Shown here: positions 46,383 to 54,424 of the stretch, in pieces
Layout of the letters: the number at the start of each line of letters is the position of its first letter
How positions within the stretch are numbered: the first letter of the stretch is position 1
Assembly: GCF_007995065.1 (NCBI RefSeq)
Contig: NZ_VOQR01000001.1
Location: 871,001 to 935,000 of the forward strand
Direction: 5' to 3'
Length of the DNA stretch: 64,000 bases
Source of the DNA: Sphingomonas ginsenosidivorax
GTDB lineage: Bacteria; Pseudomonadota; Alphaproteobacteria; Sphingomonadales; Sphingomonadaceae
Program-made: the position numbers and the translations under genes
The notes under the pieces: generated by a model
The model's input: only the letters and a program-made list of their open reading frames with translations
Told to the model about the DNA's origin: nothing
The model's database searches: none

Positions 46383-47510
46383 TTAGAGCGCGCGGGCGAT
46401 GACCATCCGCTGGATGTCGGACGTGCCCTCGTAGATCTGGCAGACGCGGACATCGCGGTAGATCTTGGCGAGCCCGTATTCCTCGAGATAGCCATAGCCG
46501 CCGAGCGTCTGGATCGCGCCCGAGCACACCGTTTCGGCGATCTCCGACGCGACGAGCTTGGCCATCGATGCCTCGGTCAGGCAGGGCAGGCCGCCGTCCT
46601 TGAGGCTCGCGGCATGCAGGACGAGCTGACGGCTCGCCTCCAGCCTGGCGGCCAGGTCGGCGAGGCGGAATCCGACGGCCTGGTGCTCGATGATCGGCTT
46701 GCCCATCGAGCTGCGATCCTTGGCGTAGGCGACCGCGATTTCCAGCGCGGCCTGCGCCATGCCGACGCACTGCGCCGCGATGCCGATCCGACCGGCTTCC
46801 AGGTTGGACAGGGCCAGCCGGTAGCCGGCACCTTCCTCGCCGAACAGCAACGCGTCCTCGACGAACAGATCGTCGAAGCGGATCGCGCAGGTGTCGGACG
46901 CCGCCTGGCCCAGCTTGTGCTCGACCTTGTCGACGCGATAGCCGGCACGATCGGTCGGCACCAGGAACCCCGAGATGCCGCGCTTGCCTGCCGCCGGATC
47001 GGTTACCGCGAACACCATCGCCACGCCCGCGATATTGCCCGAGGTGATGAACTGCTTGGCACCGTTCAGCACCCAGCCGCCATCGACCCGCGTCGCCCGC
47101 GTGCGCATCGCGGCGGCATCCGACCCTGCATCGGTCTCGGTCAGCGCGAACGCGCCGATCATGCGACCCGCGATCAGGTCGGGAAGGAAGCGCGCTTTCT
47201 GTACGTCGCTGCCGTAGCGGAGGATGCCGGAGACGAGCAGGCTGTTCTGGATCGACACGATCGTCGACAGCGCGCCGTCGGCCGCGGCGAGTTCGATCAG
47301 CGCGAGCGCATAGGACACGTAATCCGCGCCCGCCCCGCCTGCCGCTTCCGGCGCGGTCATGCCCATCAGGCCCAGCCCGGCGAGTTCGCCGAACAGCCCG
47401 TCGGGGAAGCCGGCGGCGGCCTCGAACGCGGCGCTGTGCGGTCTGATCCGGTCCTGTGCGAACGCGCGCACGGTGTCGCGGATCGCGCTCTGGGTTTCGG
47501 TCAGCAGCAT
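46383..47510 (-). CDS. acyl-CoA dehydrogenase
   Basis: This is a 375-residue FAD acyl-CoA dehydrogenase. It has the family signatures GAFALTETDAGSDAAAM and KQFITSGNIAGVAMVFAV, the FAD-contacting QTLGGYGYLEEY, and the catalytic base E361 in YEGTSDIQR, the short/medium-chain position. It introduces the 2,3-double bond of an acyl-CoA and passes electrons to ETF. It is the first large gene of the minus-strand beta-oxidation operon, 28 bp after the stop of a small conserved gene. Confidence 0.95.
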   Translation of the reverse strand: MLLTETQSAIRDTVRAFAQDRIRPHSAAFEAAAGFPDGLFGELAGLGLMGMTAPEAAGGAGADYVSYALALIELAAADGALSTIVSIQNSLLVSGILRYGSDVQKARFLPDLIAGRMIGAFALTETDAGSDAAAMRTRATRVDGGWVLNGAKQFITSGNIAGVAMVFAVTDPAAGKRGISGFLVPTDRAGYRVDKVEHKLGQAASDTCAIRFDDLFVEDALLFGEEGAGYRLALSNLEAGRIGIAAQCVGMAQAALEIAVAYAKDRSSMGKPIIEHQAVGFRLADLAARLEASRQLVLHAASLKDGGLPCLTEASMAKLVASEIAETVCSGAIQTLGGYGYLEEYGLAKIYRDVRVCQIYEGTSDIQRMVIARAL

Positions 47511-47538
47511 GGTGGGGGTTCCGTCACGGCGCGGCGCG

Positions 47539-47805
47539 TCAGCGCAGCGGCCTGCTCATCGCGTAGGGCAGGGTGGAGGAGGCGATCGACGACCGTCGTC
47601 CGCCCGGATGGACCACGGTCACGCGGCCGAGGCCCGGCGAGACGACCACGCCGATCATCTCGTCGACCCATTTGTGCAGCGCCGCCCGGCTCCATTCGAG
47701 TTCGCTGCCGTCGATCGTCGCGACCCCCGATGCCTCGAGTTCCTCCTCGAGCTCGATCACGCGGTCGGTGACGGCGCGCAACGTGTCGTCGGTGGCTTCG
47801 GTCAT
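47539..47805 (-). CDS. small hypothetical protein of catabolic operon
   Basis: This is an 88-residue protein (MTEATDDTLRAVTDRVIELEEELEASG..., WVDEMIGVVVSPGLGRVTVV). The N-terminal half is likely a helix and the C-terminal half a beta-rich segment. I do not recognise a family. ATG 47805 has GGGACG upstream; an in-frame ATG at 47841 is possible. It sits between the amidohydrolase (separated by a terminator-like hairpin) and the acyl-CoA dehydrogenase, and is probably cotranscribed with the latter. Confidence 0.6.
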   Translation of the reverse strand: MTEATDDTLRAVTDRVIELEEELEASGVATIDGSELEWSRAALHKWVDEMIGVVVSPGLGRVTVVHPGGRRSSIASSTLPYAMSRPLR

Positions 47806-47829
47806 GGTCGTCCCTTCGCAAGTCCGTAT

Positions 47830-47857
47830 GGCGGGCGGCACGAACGGACCGCCCGCC
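47830..47857 (-). terminator. hairpin after amidohydrolase gene
   Basis: A perfect 9-bp stem (GGCGGGCGG / CCGCCCGCC) with a ten-base loop lies 13 bp beyond the amidohydrolase stop. It probably ends that transcript and marks the start of the next transcription unit. There is no long T-run. Confidence 0.5.
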
Positions 47858-47870
47858 GAATAGTCGTGGA

Positions 47871-49139
47871 TCAGAACGGCAAATTGTACATGCGCACCGC
47901 GTTGGTCTCGAGCACCTTCTTCTTGATGTCGTAGCTATAGCTGCCGAGCGACTTCTCGATATGCTTCTGGACGCCGGGATAGAGCGAGGTCGGGTGCGGA
48001 AAATCGGTCTCGAACATCATGTTGTCGTAGCCGATCGTTTCCAGCAGCAGCTTCGGGCCGATCGTCTCGAACCAGAAGGTGCCGAAGAAGTGATCGTGGA
48101 AATACTCCCACGGAGTCTTCTGCAGCACGCCGCCGGCGCGGTTGGGAAGCATCTCCTGGAACTGGTGTTCGAGCGCTTCGACGGCGAACGGAATCCAGCC
48201 CATGCCGCTCTCGATCAGCCCGATCTTCAGTCCGGGATGCTTGTCGAGGCGTCCGCTGACCATCCAGTTGCCGAGCGTCGCGACGTTGCCGATCGAGAAC
48301 ATCGTCGCCACCACCGACAGCGTCTGTTCGAACGCGAAGCCGTCCCAGGTCAGCGTCGTCGGGTCCATCGCAGCGTTCAAATGGAAGTTGATCGGCGTCT
48401 TGGTCTGGCTGCACAGGTCGAGGAAGTCGTCCCAGTAGCTCCGCATGTACGACGGCACGCCGACGCGCTCGGGCGTGTCGGGCAGCACGAAGCCCTTCAG
48501 CCCCATGTCGATGCACCGGCGCGCTTCCTTGTCGAGCGCGTCCTTGTCCCACAGGGGCAGATGCGCCATCGTGAACAGGCGGTCGCCCGAGACACGCTGC
48601 CGCTCGACCGCGGCATCGTTGTACATCTTGATGATCTCGACGGCGAGTTCGTTGTCGCCCAGCGACATCAGCGAACCGGCCTGGGTCACGCCCGAATTAT
48701 GGTAGCAGATCTGCGCATAGACGCCCATGTCGTCCATCGCCTGCAGCCGCGGCTTCACCTCGTGGCCGCCGGGATGCGATTCATCCAGCGTCGGGAAGGC
48801 GAGGCGGCCGAGCAGCTTGTTGTTGTCCTTGCCGATGACGTTGCCGCCCATCGAACCGAAGTCGCGGTCGCCGACGAACCAGCGGTCGACGTCGTTGACG
48901 CGGCGCACCACCGGCACCCGGTCCTTGAACTTCGCGGGCGCCTGCGACGTGAACAGATCGGGCGCTTCGGTCAGGTGCGTGTCGGTGTCGACGATCTTGA
49001 TTCCGGCCAATGCTTCGTCGAGTCCGCCGGACTGCGACGCATAGTCCACCTGGCGGATCACGCCGCCGCGTGTATAGCCTTCCGCCGACCAGTATTTCCG
49101 CGCATCGCTCGCGAGATCCTTGGTATCGTTGTCCGCCAT
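47871..49139 (-). CDS. amidohydrolase family (metal-dependent TIM-barrel) protein
   Basis: This is a 422-residue member of the amidohydrolase-2 (ACMSD-like) family. The metal motif is D53-T-H55 in KIVDTDTHLTEAPDLF, with NFHLNAAMD and the C-terminal active-site aspartate in FETDFPHPTSLYPG, preceded by KIGLIESGMGWIPF. Such enzymes decarboxylate or hydrolyse carboxylic acids and ring-cleavage products. The length and tail are typical of the large-size subgroup found in sphingomonad and actinobacterial catabolic clusters. GGAGGAAG precedes ATG 49139. It is transcribed in the same direction as the IclR gene upstream and is separated from the beta-oxidation operon by a hairpin. Confidence 0.9.
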   Translation of the reverse strand: MADNDTKDLASDARKYWSAEGYTRGGVIRQVDYASQSGGLDEALAGIKIVDTDTHLTEAPDLFTSQAPAKFKDRVPVVRRVNDVDRWFVGDRDFGSMGGNVIGKDNNKLLGRLAFPTLDESHPGGHEVKPRLQAMDDMGVYAQICYHNSGVTQAGSLMSLGDNELAVEIIKMYNDAAVERQRVSGDRLFTMAHLPLWDKDALDKEARRCIDMGLKGFVLPDTPERVGVPSYMRSYWDDFLDLCSQTKTPINFHLNAAMDPTTLTWDGFAFEQTLSVVATMFSIGNVATLGNWMVSGRLDKHPGLKIGLIESGMGWIPFAVEALEHQFQEMLPNRAGGVLQKTPWEYFHDHFFGTFWFETIGPKLLLETIGYDNMMFETDFPHPTSLYPGVQKHIEKSLGSYSYDIKKKVLETNAVRMYNLPF

Positions 49140-49342
49140 GGCTTCCTCCATCCAATCGCTTGCCCGGGTTCCCGCGGCACCTCGGCACGCGGTCACGGCA
49201 ATGCATCGGCGATCGGCATACGCGGTTTGAACGGCGGGTATCCACCCCGGGCGGAGGGGCGAGGGGCAAAGTCCGCCCCGGCGATACCCACGCCGCCGGA
49301 CCCGCGTCGCGGGCCTTGCGACGCGATGACGCGACGGGGTCG

Positions 49343-50125
49343 TCAGTCGGTCGCGGGGCCGTCGCTCAACTGGCGCGTCAGCGCACGCGCGCCGGCAAGA
49401 ACCGCGTTGCACAATGCCGGCAGTCCGCGACGGTGCAGGGCGTTGCCGAGACCGGTCGCGACGAGCGCATGCGTCGGCGCGCCGGGCGCCTGCCACACAG
49501 GCGCGGCGACCACCGTGACCCCCGCGATGTAGTTCCCCTCGTCGATCGCATAGCCACGTACGCGCGTCTGCTCGACCTCGGCCAGCCAGCGGTCGAACGG
49601 CGGCGGATCGTCCCAGCGCAGCGTGTGGAAGCGGCGTTCGAGCTCGGCTGGCGCAAAGTCGGCGAATGCCGCGTTGCAGCGGCCGGTGGCGCTGATCAGC
49701 ACCGGAAAGCGGCTGCCCACCTGGGTGCTCAGCTGGAAACTGTGCCCGGACTGCGCGACGCCAACGACCACCATATGGTCGAGACCGACGACCTGCACGC
49801 CGATCATCGTGACCTCGAACTGGTCGCAGAGCCTGTCGAGCATCGGTTGCGCGAGATCGGCGAAGCGACTGCGGCGCAGCCATTGTCGCGCGAGCGTCAG
49901 CACGCCGGCGTCGAGCGCGTAACGCTTGGTCGCCGCGTCGAACAGGACGAGCTCCTCGGCCACCAGCGCGCGGAGCACGTACAGGCAGGTGCTCGGCACC
50001 AGGGTCAGTTCCCGCGCGATCGCATGCACGCCGAGCGGAGCGTCGCTCTTGCCGAGCAGCCGCAGGATCGCCGCGGCACGCGCGATCGCGGGCGCCCTGC
50101 TGGCCGTCGTGTCTGCCGTGCCCAT
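49343..50125 (-). CDS. IclR family transcriptional regulator
   Basis: This is a 260-residue IclR-type regulator. The winged helix is APAIARAAAILRLLGKSDAPLG, then VHAIARELTLVPSTCLYVLRALVAEELV, and the effector domain contains GQSGHSFQ-like AQSGHSFQLSTQVGSRFPVLISATGRC. The C-terminal dimerisation and effector-domain signature is GYAIDEGNYIAGVTVVAAPVW. ATG 50125 is preferred; 50164 is an alternative. It is divergent from the acyl-CoA synthetase gene with a 25-bp dyad between them, and probably controls the flanking catabolic operons. Confidence 0.94.
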   Translation of the reverse strand: MGTADTTASRAPAIARAAAILRLLGKSDAPLGVHAIARELTLVPSTCLYVLRALVAEELVLFDAATKRYALDAGVLTLARQWLRRSRFADLAQPMLDRLCDQFEVTMIGVQVVGLDHMVVVGVAQSGHSFQLSTQVGSRFPVLISATGRCNAAFADFAPAELERRFHTLRWDDPPPFDRWLAEVEQTRVRGYAIDEGNYIAGVTVVAAPVWQAPGAPTHALVATGLGNALHRRGLPALCNAVLAGARALTRQLSDGPATD

Positions 50126-50173
50126 GACCGCCCGTCCCGTTCCGCATCGCCCATGCGATATCACTGCCGTTCA

Positions 50174-50198
50174 ATATAGAGAACAATGTTCGATATAT
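50174..50198. promoter_or_regulatory. 25-bp dyad, candidate IclR operator
   Basis: Arms ATATAnnGAACA and TGTTCnnTATAT flank a single central base; the inner part GAACA-A-TGTTC is a perfect palindrome. It sits between the IclR gene (start 50125) and the acyl-CoA synthetase gene (start 50277), in an otherwise AT-poor genome. This is the strongest operator candidate in the window. Confidence 0.7.
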
Positions 50199-50276
50199 AC
50201 AACAAAATTGCGGGCGTGACATAAGCTCGTCACCGCGATGGCAGGACGTCCGCGGCGGAGAGTGGCGAGCGCGACC

Positions 50277-51839
50277 ATGAAGCTGACCGATTTCACGCGA
50301 TATGCCGATGCCGTGGCGCATGCCGACCGGGACGCACCCTGGGCGCTGTTCGACGGGGATCGCGACGATCTGAACATCGCGCACGAATGCATCACCCGGC
50401 ATGCCGTCGGCGACGGTCGCGCCGCGGTTCGCATCGCGCATGCCGATGGTCGCGACGAGGTACTGACGTTCGATGCGATCGCGGCCGGCGCAGCGCAGTT
50501 CGCGCACTGGCTCGACGCCAACGACGTGCATCCAGGCGACCGCATCGCCTTCATGCTCGAACCGTCCCTGCCATTCTATGTCTGCCTGTTCGGCGCGATG
50601 CAGACCGGCGCCATCAGCGTCCCGCTGTTCACGCTGTTCGGGCCCGATGCGCTGCGCCTGCGCGTCGACGACTGCAAGCCGGCTTTGCTCATCACCAATC
50701 GCGAGAAGGCACCGATGGCACGCGAGATCGACGGCCTGCGGGTGATCGTCGCCGATGACGGCCTGCTCGACGAGATCGCGCGATACCCTGCGACCTATGC
50801 GTCGAAGACGAAGGCGAACGATCTCGCGGTGTTCCAGTACACGTCGGGCACGACGCGCGAATTGCCCGAGGCGGTGAAGCACACGCACCGCGCGCTGGTG
50901 ACGCTCATGTTCGCCGCGCTCTACGGCACTGGCATCCGTCCGGGCGACCAGTTCTTCTGCCCATCTTCCCCGGCCTGGGGGCACGGGCTGTGGCATGGCA
51001 CGCTCGCGCCGCTGGGGCTGGGCGTTTCGACCGGTACGTTCGCCGGGCGGTTCGACGCGACGCGCCTGATGAAGGCGCTGCAGGACCACCGGATCACCAA
51101 CATGTCCGCCGCGGCGACGCATTACCGGATGATGCGCAACGCCGGCACCGCGAGCGACTTCGCGTTCGCGATCGAGAAGCTGTCCTATACCGGCGAGCCG
51201 ATCGACCCGGCGACGCTGGAGTTCATCGAGCGCACCTTCCACGTCCCGGCCTGCAGCATGTACGGCACGACCGAGATCGGTGTGGTGCTGGTCAACTTCC
51301 CCGGCGCGGACGATTTCGCGGTCAAGCCGGGATCGCTTGGCAAGGCGGTGCCGGGGCAGCGCCTGCGGGTCCAGGCGCCGGACGGGTCGCCCTCGCCGGT
51401 CGGCGAAATCGGCGAGCTGATGCTGTGGCGCCGCGATTGCTGGGAGACGACCAAGGACCTCGCGAAGATCGATGCCGACGGTTATTTCTACCACTGCGGT
51501 CGCGCCGACGACGTGATCATCTCCGCCGGCTGGACGATGAGTGCGGTCGAGATCGAGAACACGATGCTCAAGCATCGCGACGTCCGGGAATGCGCGGTGA
51601 TCGGCGCACCCGATGCGACGCGCGGGCTGGTGGTGAAGGCGTTCGTCGTCTCCGACCGGCTGCCGAGCCCCGAATTCGTCCGCGAGTTGCAGGACTTCAC
51701 CAAGCAGCGGCTCGCCGCGCACGAATTTCCCCGGATCGTCGAATTCACCGACGAACTGCCCAAGACTCCCGCCGGCAAGGTGCATCGCAAGGTCCTGCGC
51801 GACCGCGAGGCGGCTGCCGCGCTGGCCAGCACGCATTGA
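50277..51839 (+). CDS. AMP-dependent acyl-CoA synthetase
   Basis: This is a 520-residue adenylate-forming ligase. The phosphate loop reads QYTSGTTRELPEAVKHTHRAL, differing from the canonical TSGTTGxPKGV by lacking the Gly-Pro-Lys element; this variation is seen in a benzoate/acyl-CoA-ligase-like branch. The adenine motif is CSMYGTTEIG, and the hinge is GRADDVIISAGWTMSAVEIENTML with catalytic-lysine region TPAGKVHRKVLR. It activates a carboxylic acid to its CoA thioester. ATG 50277 lacks a clear ribosome-binding site; 50238 is an alternative. It is the first gene of the plus-strand catabolic run and probably IclR-controlled. Confidence 0.92.
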   Translation: MKLTDFTRYADAVAHADRDAPWALFDGDRDDLNIAHECITRHAVGDGRAAVRIAHADGRDEVLTFDAIAAGAAQFAHWLDANDVHPGDRIAFMLEPSLPFYVCLFGAMQTGAISVPLFTLFGPDALRLRVDDCKPALLITNREKAPMAREIDGLRVIVADDGLLDEIARYPATYASKTKANDLAVFQYTSGTTRELPEAVKHTHRALVTLMFAALYGTGIRPGDQFFCPSSPAWGHGLWHGTLAPLGLGVSTGTFAGRFDATRLMKALQDHRITNMSAAATHYRMMRNAGTASDFAFAIEKLSYTGEPIDPATLEFIERTFHVPACSMYGTTEIGVVLVNFPGADDFAVKPGSLGKAVPGQRLRVQAPDGSPSPVGEIGELMLWRRDCWETTKDLAKIDADGYFYHCGRADDVIISAGWTMSAVEIENTMLKHRDVRECAVIGAPDATRGLVVKAFVVSDRLPSPEFVRELQDFTKQRLAAHEFPRIVEFTDELPKTPAGKVHRKVLRDREAAAALASTH

Positions 51840-51855
51840 TACAGGAGAAGATCGA

Positions 51856-53001
51856 ATGGCGACCGTAATGGAAAAGACCGAGAACCGTTTCCCGAAGATC
51901 ACCGAGGAGGGTCTGGACGACCTGCGCAAGCGCATCGGCGTCAAGATCGAGAACACGGTGGAGCCATGGAACTACGAGGCATCGCGCGACGCGATCCGCC
52001 ATTACGCGCACGGCATCGGCGACGACAATCCGCTCTGGTGCGATCCCGCCTATGCGAAGACGACGCGCTATGGCGACGTCGTCGCGCTACCGAGCTTCCT
52101 GTTCACGACCAGCCGGATCATCTCGGGCTATTGCGGCGGCTTGTCGGGCGTCCACGCGATGTGGGCGGGCGCCGACTGGACCTGGCACAAGCCGGTCCTG
52201 CGCAACGACACGATCCGCACCGAGGCGTATCTGAAGGACCTGGTCGAGCATCAGACCAGGTTCGCCGGGCGCAGCTTCCAGCAGATCTATCACGTCGATT
52301 TCTTCAACCAGTCGGGCGACAAGGTTGCCGAGGGCGATAGCTGGGTGTTCCGCACCGATCGCGACGAGGCGCGCGAGCGCGGCACCAAATACACCGAGGC
52401 GCGCGGCCGCGTCGAGCAGTATACCGAGGAGGAACTGGCCGAGTTCACGCGGTTGTACCAGGCCGAGGAAATCCGCGGCGCGACTCCCCGCTACTGGGAG
52501 GACGTCAGCGTCGGCGACGCGCTGCCGCGCATGATGAAGGGCCCGATGACCGTCACCGGCTTCATCTGCTACGCGCAAGGCTGGGGCGGGCTCTATATCC
52601 GCGCCAACAAGCTCGCCAACCAGATGCAGCAGGCGCATCCGGGGCTCGGCATCCGCAACCGCTTCAACGTGCCGGACTGCCCCGAGCGGGTGCACTGGGA
52701 CGAGGCGTTCGCGCTCGAGGTCGGCGCGCCGGGCGCGTATGACTATGGTCCGGAGCGGTGTTCCTGGCTGACGCACCACGTCACCAACTGGATCGGCGAC
52801 GACGGCTTCCTGACCAAGTCGAAATGCCAGATCCGCCGCCACAATCCCGATGGCGACGCGATGTACATCGACGGCTCGGTGATCCGCAAGTTCGAGGAGG
52901 GCGGCAGGAAGTTCATCGAGATCCAGCAGCAGGCGACGACCCATCGCGGCGAGGTCTCGGCGTTCGGCAGCGCGATCGCGGAACTGCCGAGCAGGGCGTG
53001 A
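51856..53001 (+). CDS. MaoC-like / FAS1-type hot-dog dehydratase
   Basis: This is a 381-residue protein with two hot-dog-like halves. The first half (about 35-170) begins NYEASRDAIRHYAHGIGDDNPLWCDPAYAKTTRYG, the MaoC N-terminal-dehydratase pattern; the second half begins YWEDVSVGDALPRMM. The H/D pair of (R)-specific enoyl-CoA hydratases is suggested by the GDDNPLW segment. It likely hydrates an unsaturated acyl-CoA formed from the activated substrate. AGGAGAAG precedes ATG 51856, 17 bp after the synthetase stop. Confidence 0.88.
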   Translation: MATVMEKTENRFPKITEEGLDDLRKRIGVKIENTVEPWNYEASRDAIRHYAHGIGDDNPLWCDPAYAKTTRYGDVVALPSFLFTTSRIISGYCGGLSGVHAMWAGADWTWHKPVLRNDTIRTEAYLKDLVEHQTRFAGRSFQQIYHVDFFNQSGDKVAEGDSWVFRTDRDEARERGTKYTEARGRVEQYTEEELAEFTRLYQAEEIRGATPRYWEDVSVGDALPRMMKGPMTVTGFICYAQGWGGLYIRANKLANQMQQAHPGLGIRNRFNVPDCPERVHWDEAFALEVGAPGAYDYGPERCSWLTHHVTNWIGDDGFLTKSKCQIRRHNPDGDAMYIDGSVIRKFEEGGRKFIEIQQQATTHRGEVSAFGSAIAELPSRA

Positions 53002-53088
53002 TCGCAGCATAAGGCATCCGCCCCCCTCCCTCGCGTCTCCGCCTCCCCCGACAGGGGCAGGAGCGGACCGTGCGGAAGGGGGGGCGTG

Positions 53089-53112
53089 CTTCGATAAGCT
53101 CAGTCCGAACGG
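53089..53112. repeat. dispersed sphingomonad intergenic repeat (FGLSLSK-type)
   Basis: CTTCGATAAGCTCAGTCCG followed by AACGG lies in the intergenic gap before the second CaiB gene. On the minus strand it would translate as PFGLSLSK, a spurious peptide often seen in sphingomonad annotations because of a dispersed repeat (consensus close to TTCGACAAGCTCAG). One copy only was seen in this window. Confidence 0.65.
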
Positions 53113-53124
53113 TATCTTGCGATA

Positions 53125-54339
53125 ATGACCGATCCCGATCCCGCCCCCTGGCCCGGCCCGCTGGCCGGCGTGCGCGTCCTCGATTTCACGCGCGTCCTGG
53201 CCGGGCCGTCGGCGGCGCTCGCGCTGGCCGATCTCGGGGCCGAGGTGATCAAGGTCGAACCGCCGGGCATCGGCGACGAGACCCGCGGCTTCCCGCCGCA
53301 CCGCGACGGGACGAGCCACTATTTCCTCAGCGTCAATCGCGGCAAGAAGAGCATCGTCATCGATCTCAAGACGCCGGCCGGCGTCGCGCTCGCCCGTGAT
53401 CTCGCGGCTAAATGCGACATCCTGGTCGAGAATTACCGCCCCGGCGTGATGGACCGGCTGGGGCTTGGCTATGCCACGCTGTCGGCGCTGAACCCGGGCC
53501 TCATCTATTGCGCGATCTCGGGGTACGGGATGACCGGTCCGCTGCGCGATCGACCATCGTTCGACATCGTGTTGCAGGCGATGTCGGGCGCGCTCAGCGT
53601 CAACGGCGAACCCGGCGGGCTGCCGACCAAGATGGGCATTCCGCTGGGCGACCTGGTTGGCGGGATCAACGGGCCGATCGGGATCCTTGCCGCCCTGTAT
53701 GAGCGCAGCCGGACGGGGAAGGGGCGGCTGATCGACATCAGCCTGATGGACGGGCTCACCAACCTGCTCGGCTATGTCGCGCAGCTCGCCTTCTTCACCG
53801 GCGAGGATCCGACCCCGCAAGGCTCGCAGCACCCCAACCTCGTCCCCTACGGCATATTTCCGGCACGCGACGGGGGGATCGTGGTCGCCTGCCTGACCAA
53901 CGCGTTCTGGACGCGGATCTGCGCGGCGCTCGGGATGCTCGAGCTGGTCACCGACGCGCGCTTCGCGACGATCGAGCAGCGCCGCGACCACCGGGCCGAG
54001 GTCAACGCCGTGCTCTCGACCTTCACCTCGGCGCATACGGTCGCCGAACTGGTCGCGATCTTCACGGCGCACCAGGTACCCCATGCCCCGATCCTGGGCG
54101 TGACCGAAGCGCTCGCGCAGCCCCAGACCGTGGCGCGCGAAATGGTCGTCGAGGTCGAGCACAAGACGCTCGGGACGATCCCGATCGTCAATCGCCCGAT
54201 CCGCTACGTCGACGCGGAACAACCGCTGCCGACCGCGCCGCCCGTGCTGGGCGAACATACCGACGACGTGCTCGCCGATGTTCTCGGCCTGTCCGCACTC
54301 GCCATCGACGCGCTGCGCAGGGACAAGATCGTCGCCTGA
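53125..54339 (+). CDS. CaiB/BaiF (class III) CoA transferase
   Basis: This is a 404-residue family III CoA transferase. The N-terminus is GVRVLDFTRVLAGPSAALALADLGAEVIKVEPPGIGDETR. IDLKTPAGVALARDLAAKCDILVENYRPGVMDRLGLG carries the conserved aspartate-to-CoA region. YCAISGYGMTGPLRDRPSFDIVLQA is typical of transferases rather than racemases. It may move CoA between the substrate acid and another acyl-CoA. ATG 53125 follows CTTGCGATA with no strong ribosome-binding site. It is the second CaiB-type gene of the catabolic region and lies between the hot-dog hydratase and the carboxylase genes. Confidence 0.92.
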   Translation: MTDPDPAPWPGPLAGVRVLDFTRVLAGPSAALALADLGAEVIKVEPPGIGDETRGFPPHRDGTSHYFLSVNRGKKSIVIDLKTPAGVALARDLAAKCDILVENYRPGVMDRLGLGYATLSALNPGLIYCAISGYGMTGPLRDRPSFDIVLQAMSGALSVNGEPGGLPTKMGIPLGDLVGGINGPIGILAALYERSRTGKGRLIDISLMDGLTNLLGYVAQLAFFTGEDPTPQGSQHPNLVPYGIFPARDGGIVVACLTNAFWTRICAALGMLELVTDARFATIEQRRDHRAEVNAVLSTFTSAHTVAELVAIFTAHQVPHAPILGVTEALAQPQTVAREMVVEVEHKTLGTIPIVNRPIRYVDAEQPLPTAPPVLGEHTDDVLADVLGLSALAIDALRRDKIVA

Positions 54340-54424
54340 TGTACCGGACCGGTCGAACGGCGGCGTCCCCTGCGCGTCGCACGACGCAGCGCCACGCCGC
54401 GCAGAACCAGGATAAGGACTCCGC

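Noticed and set aside
47871..51956. 1361-residue continuous minus-strand frame through the amidohydrolase and the antisense of the acyl-CoA synthetase region
   Set aside because: Only its C-terminal 422 residues, after ATG 49139 with a clear ribosome-binding site, resemble a protein family; the rest overlaps the IclR and synthetase genes.
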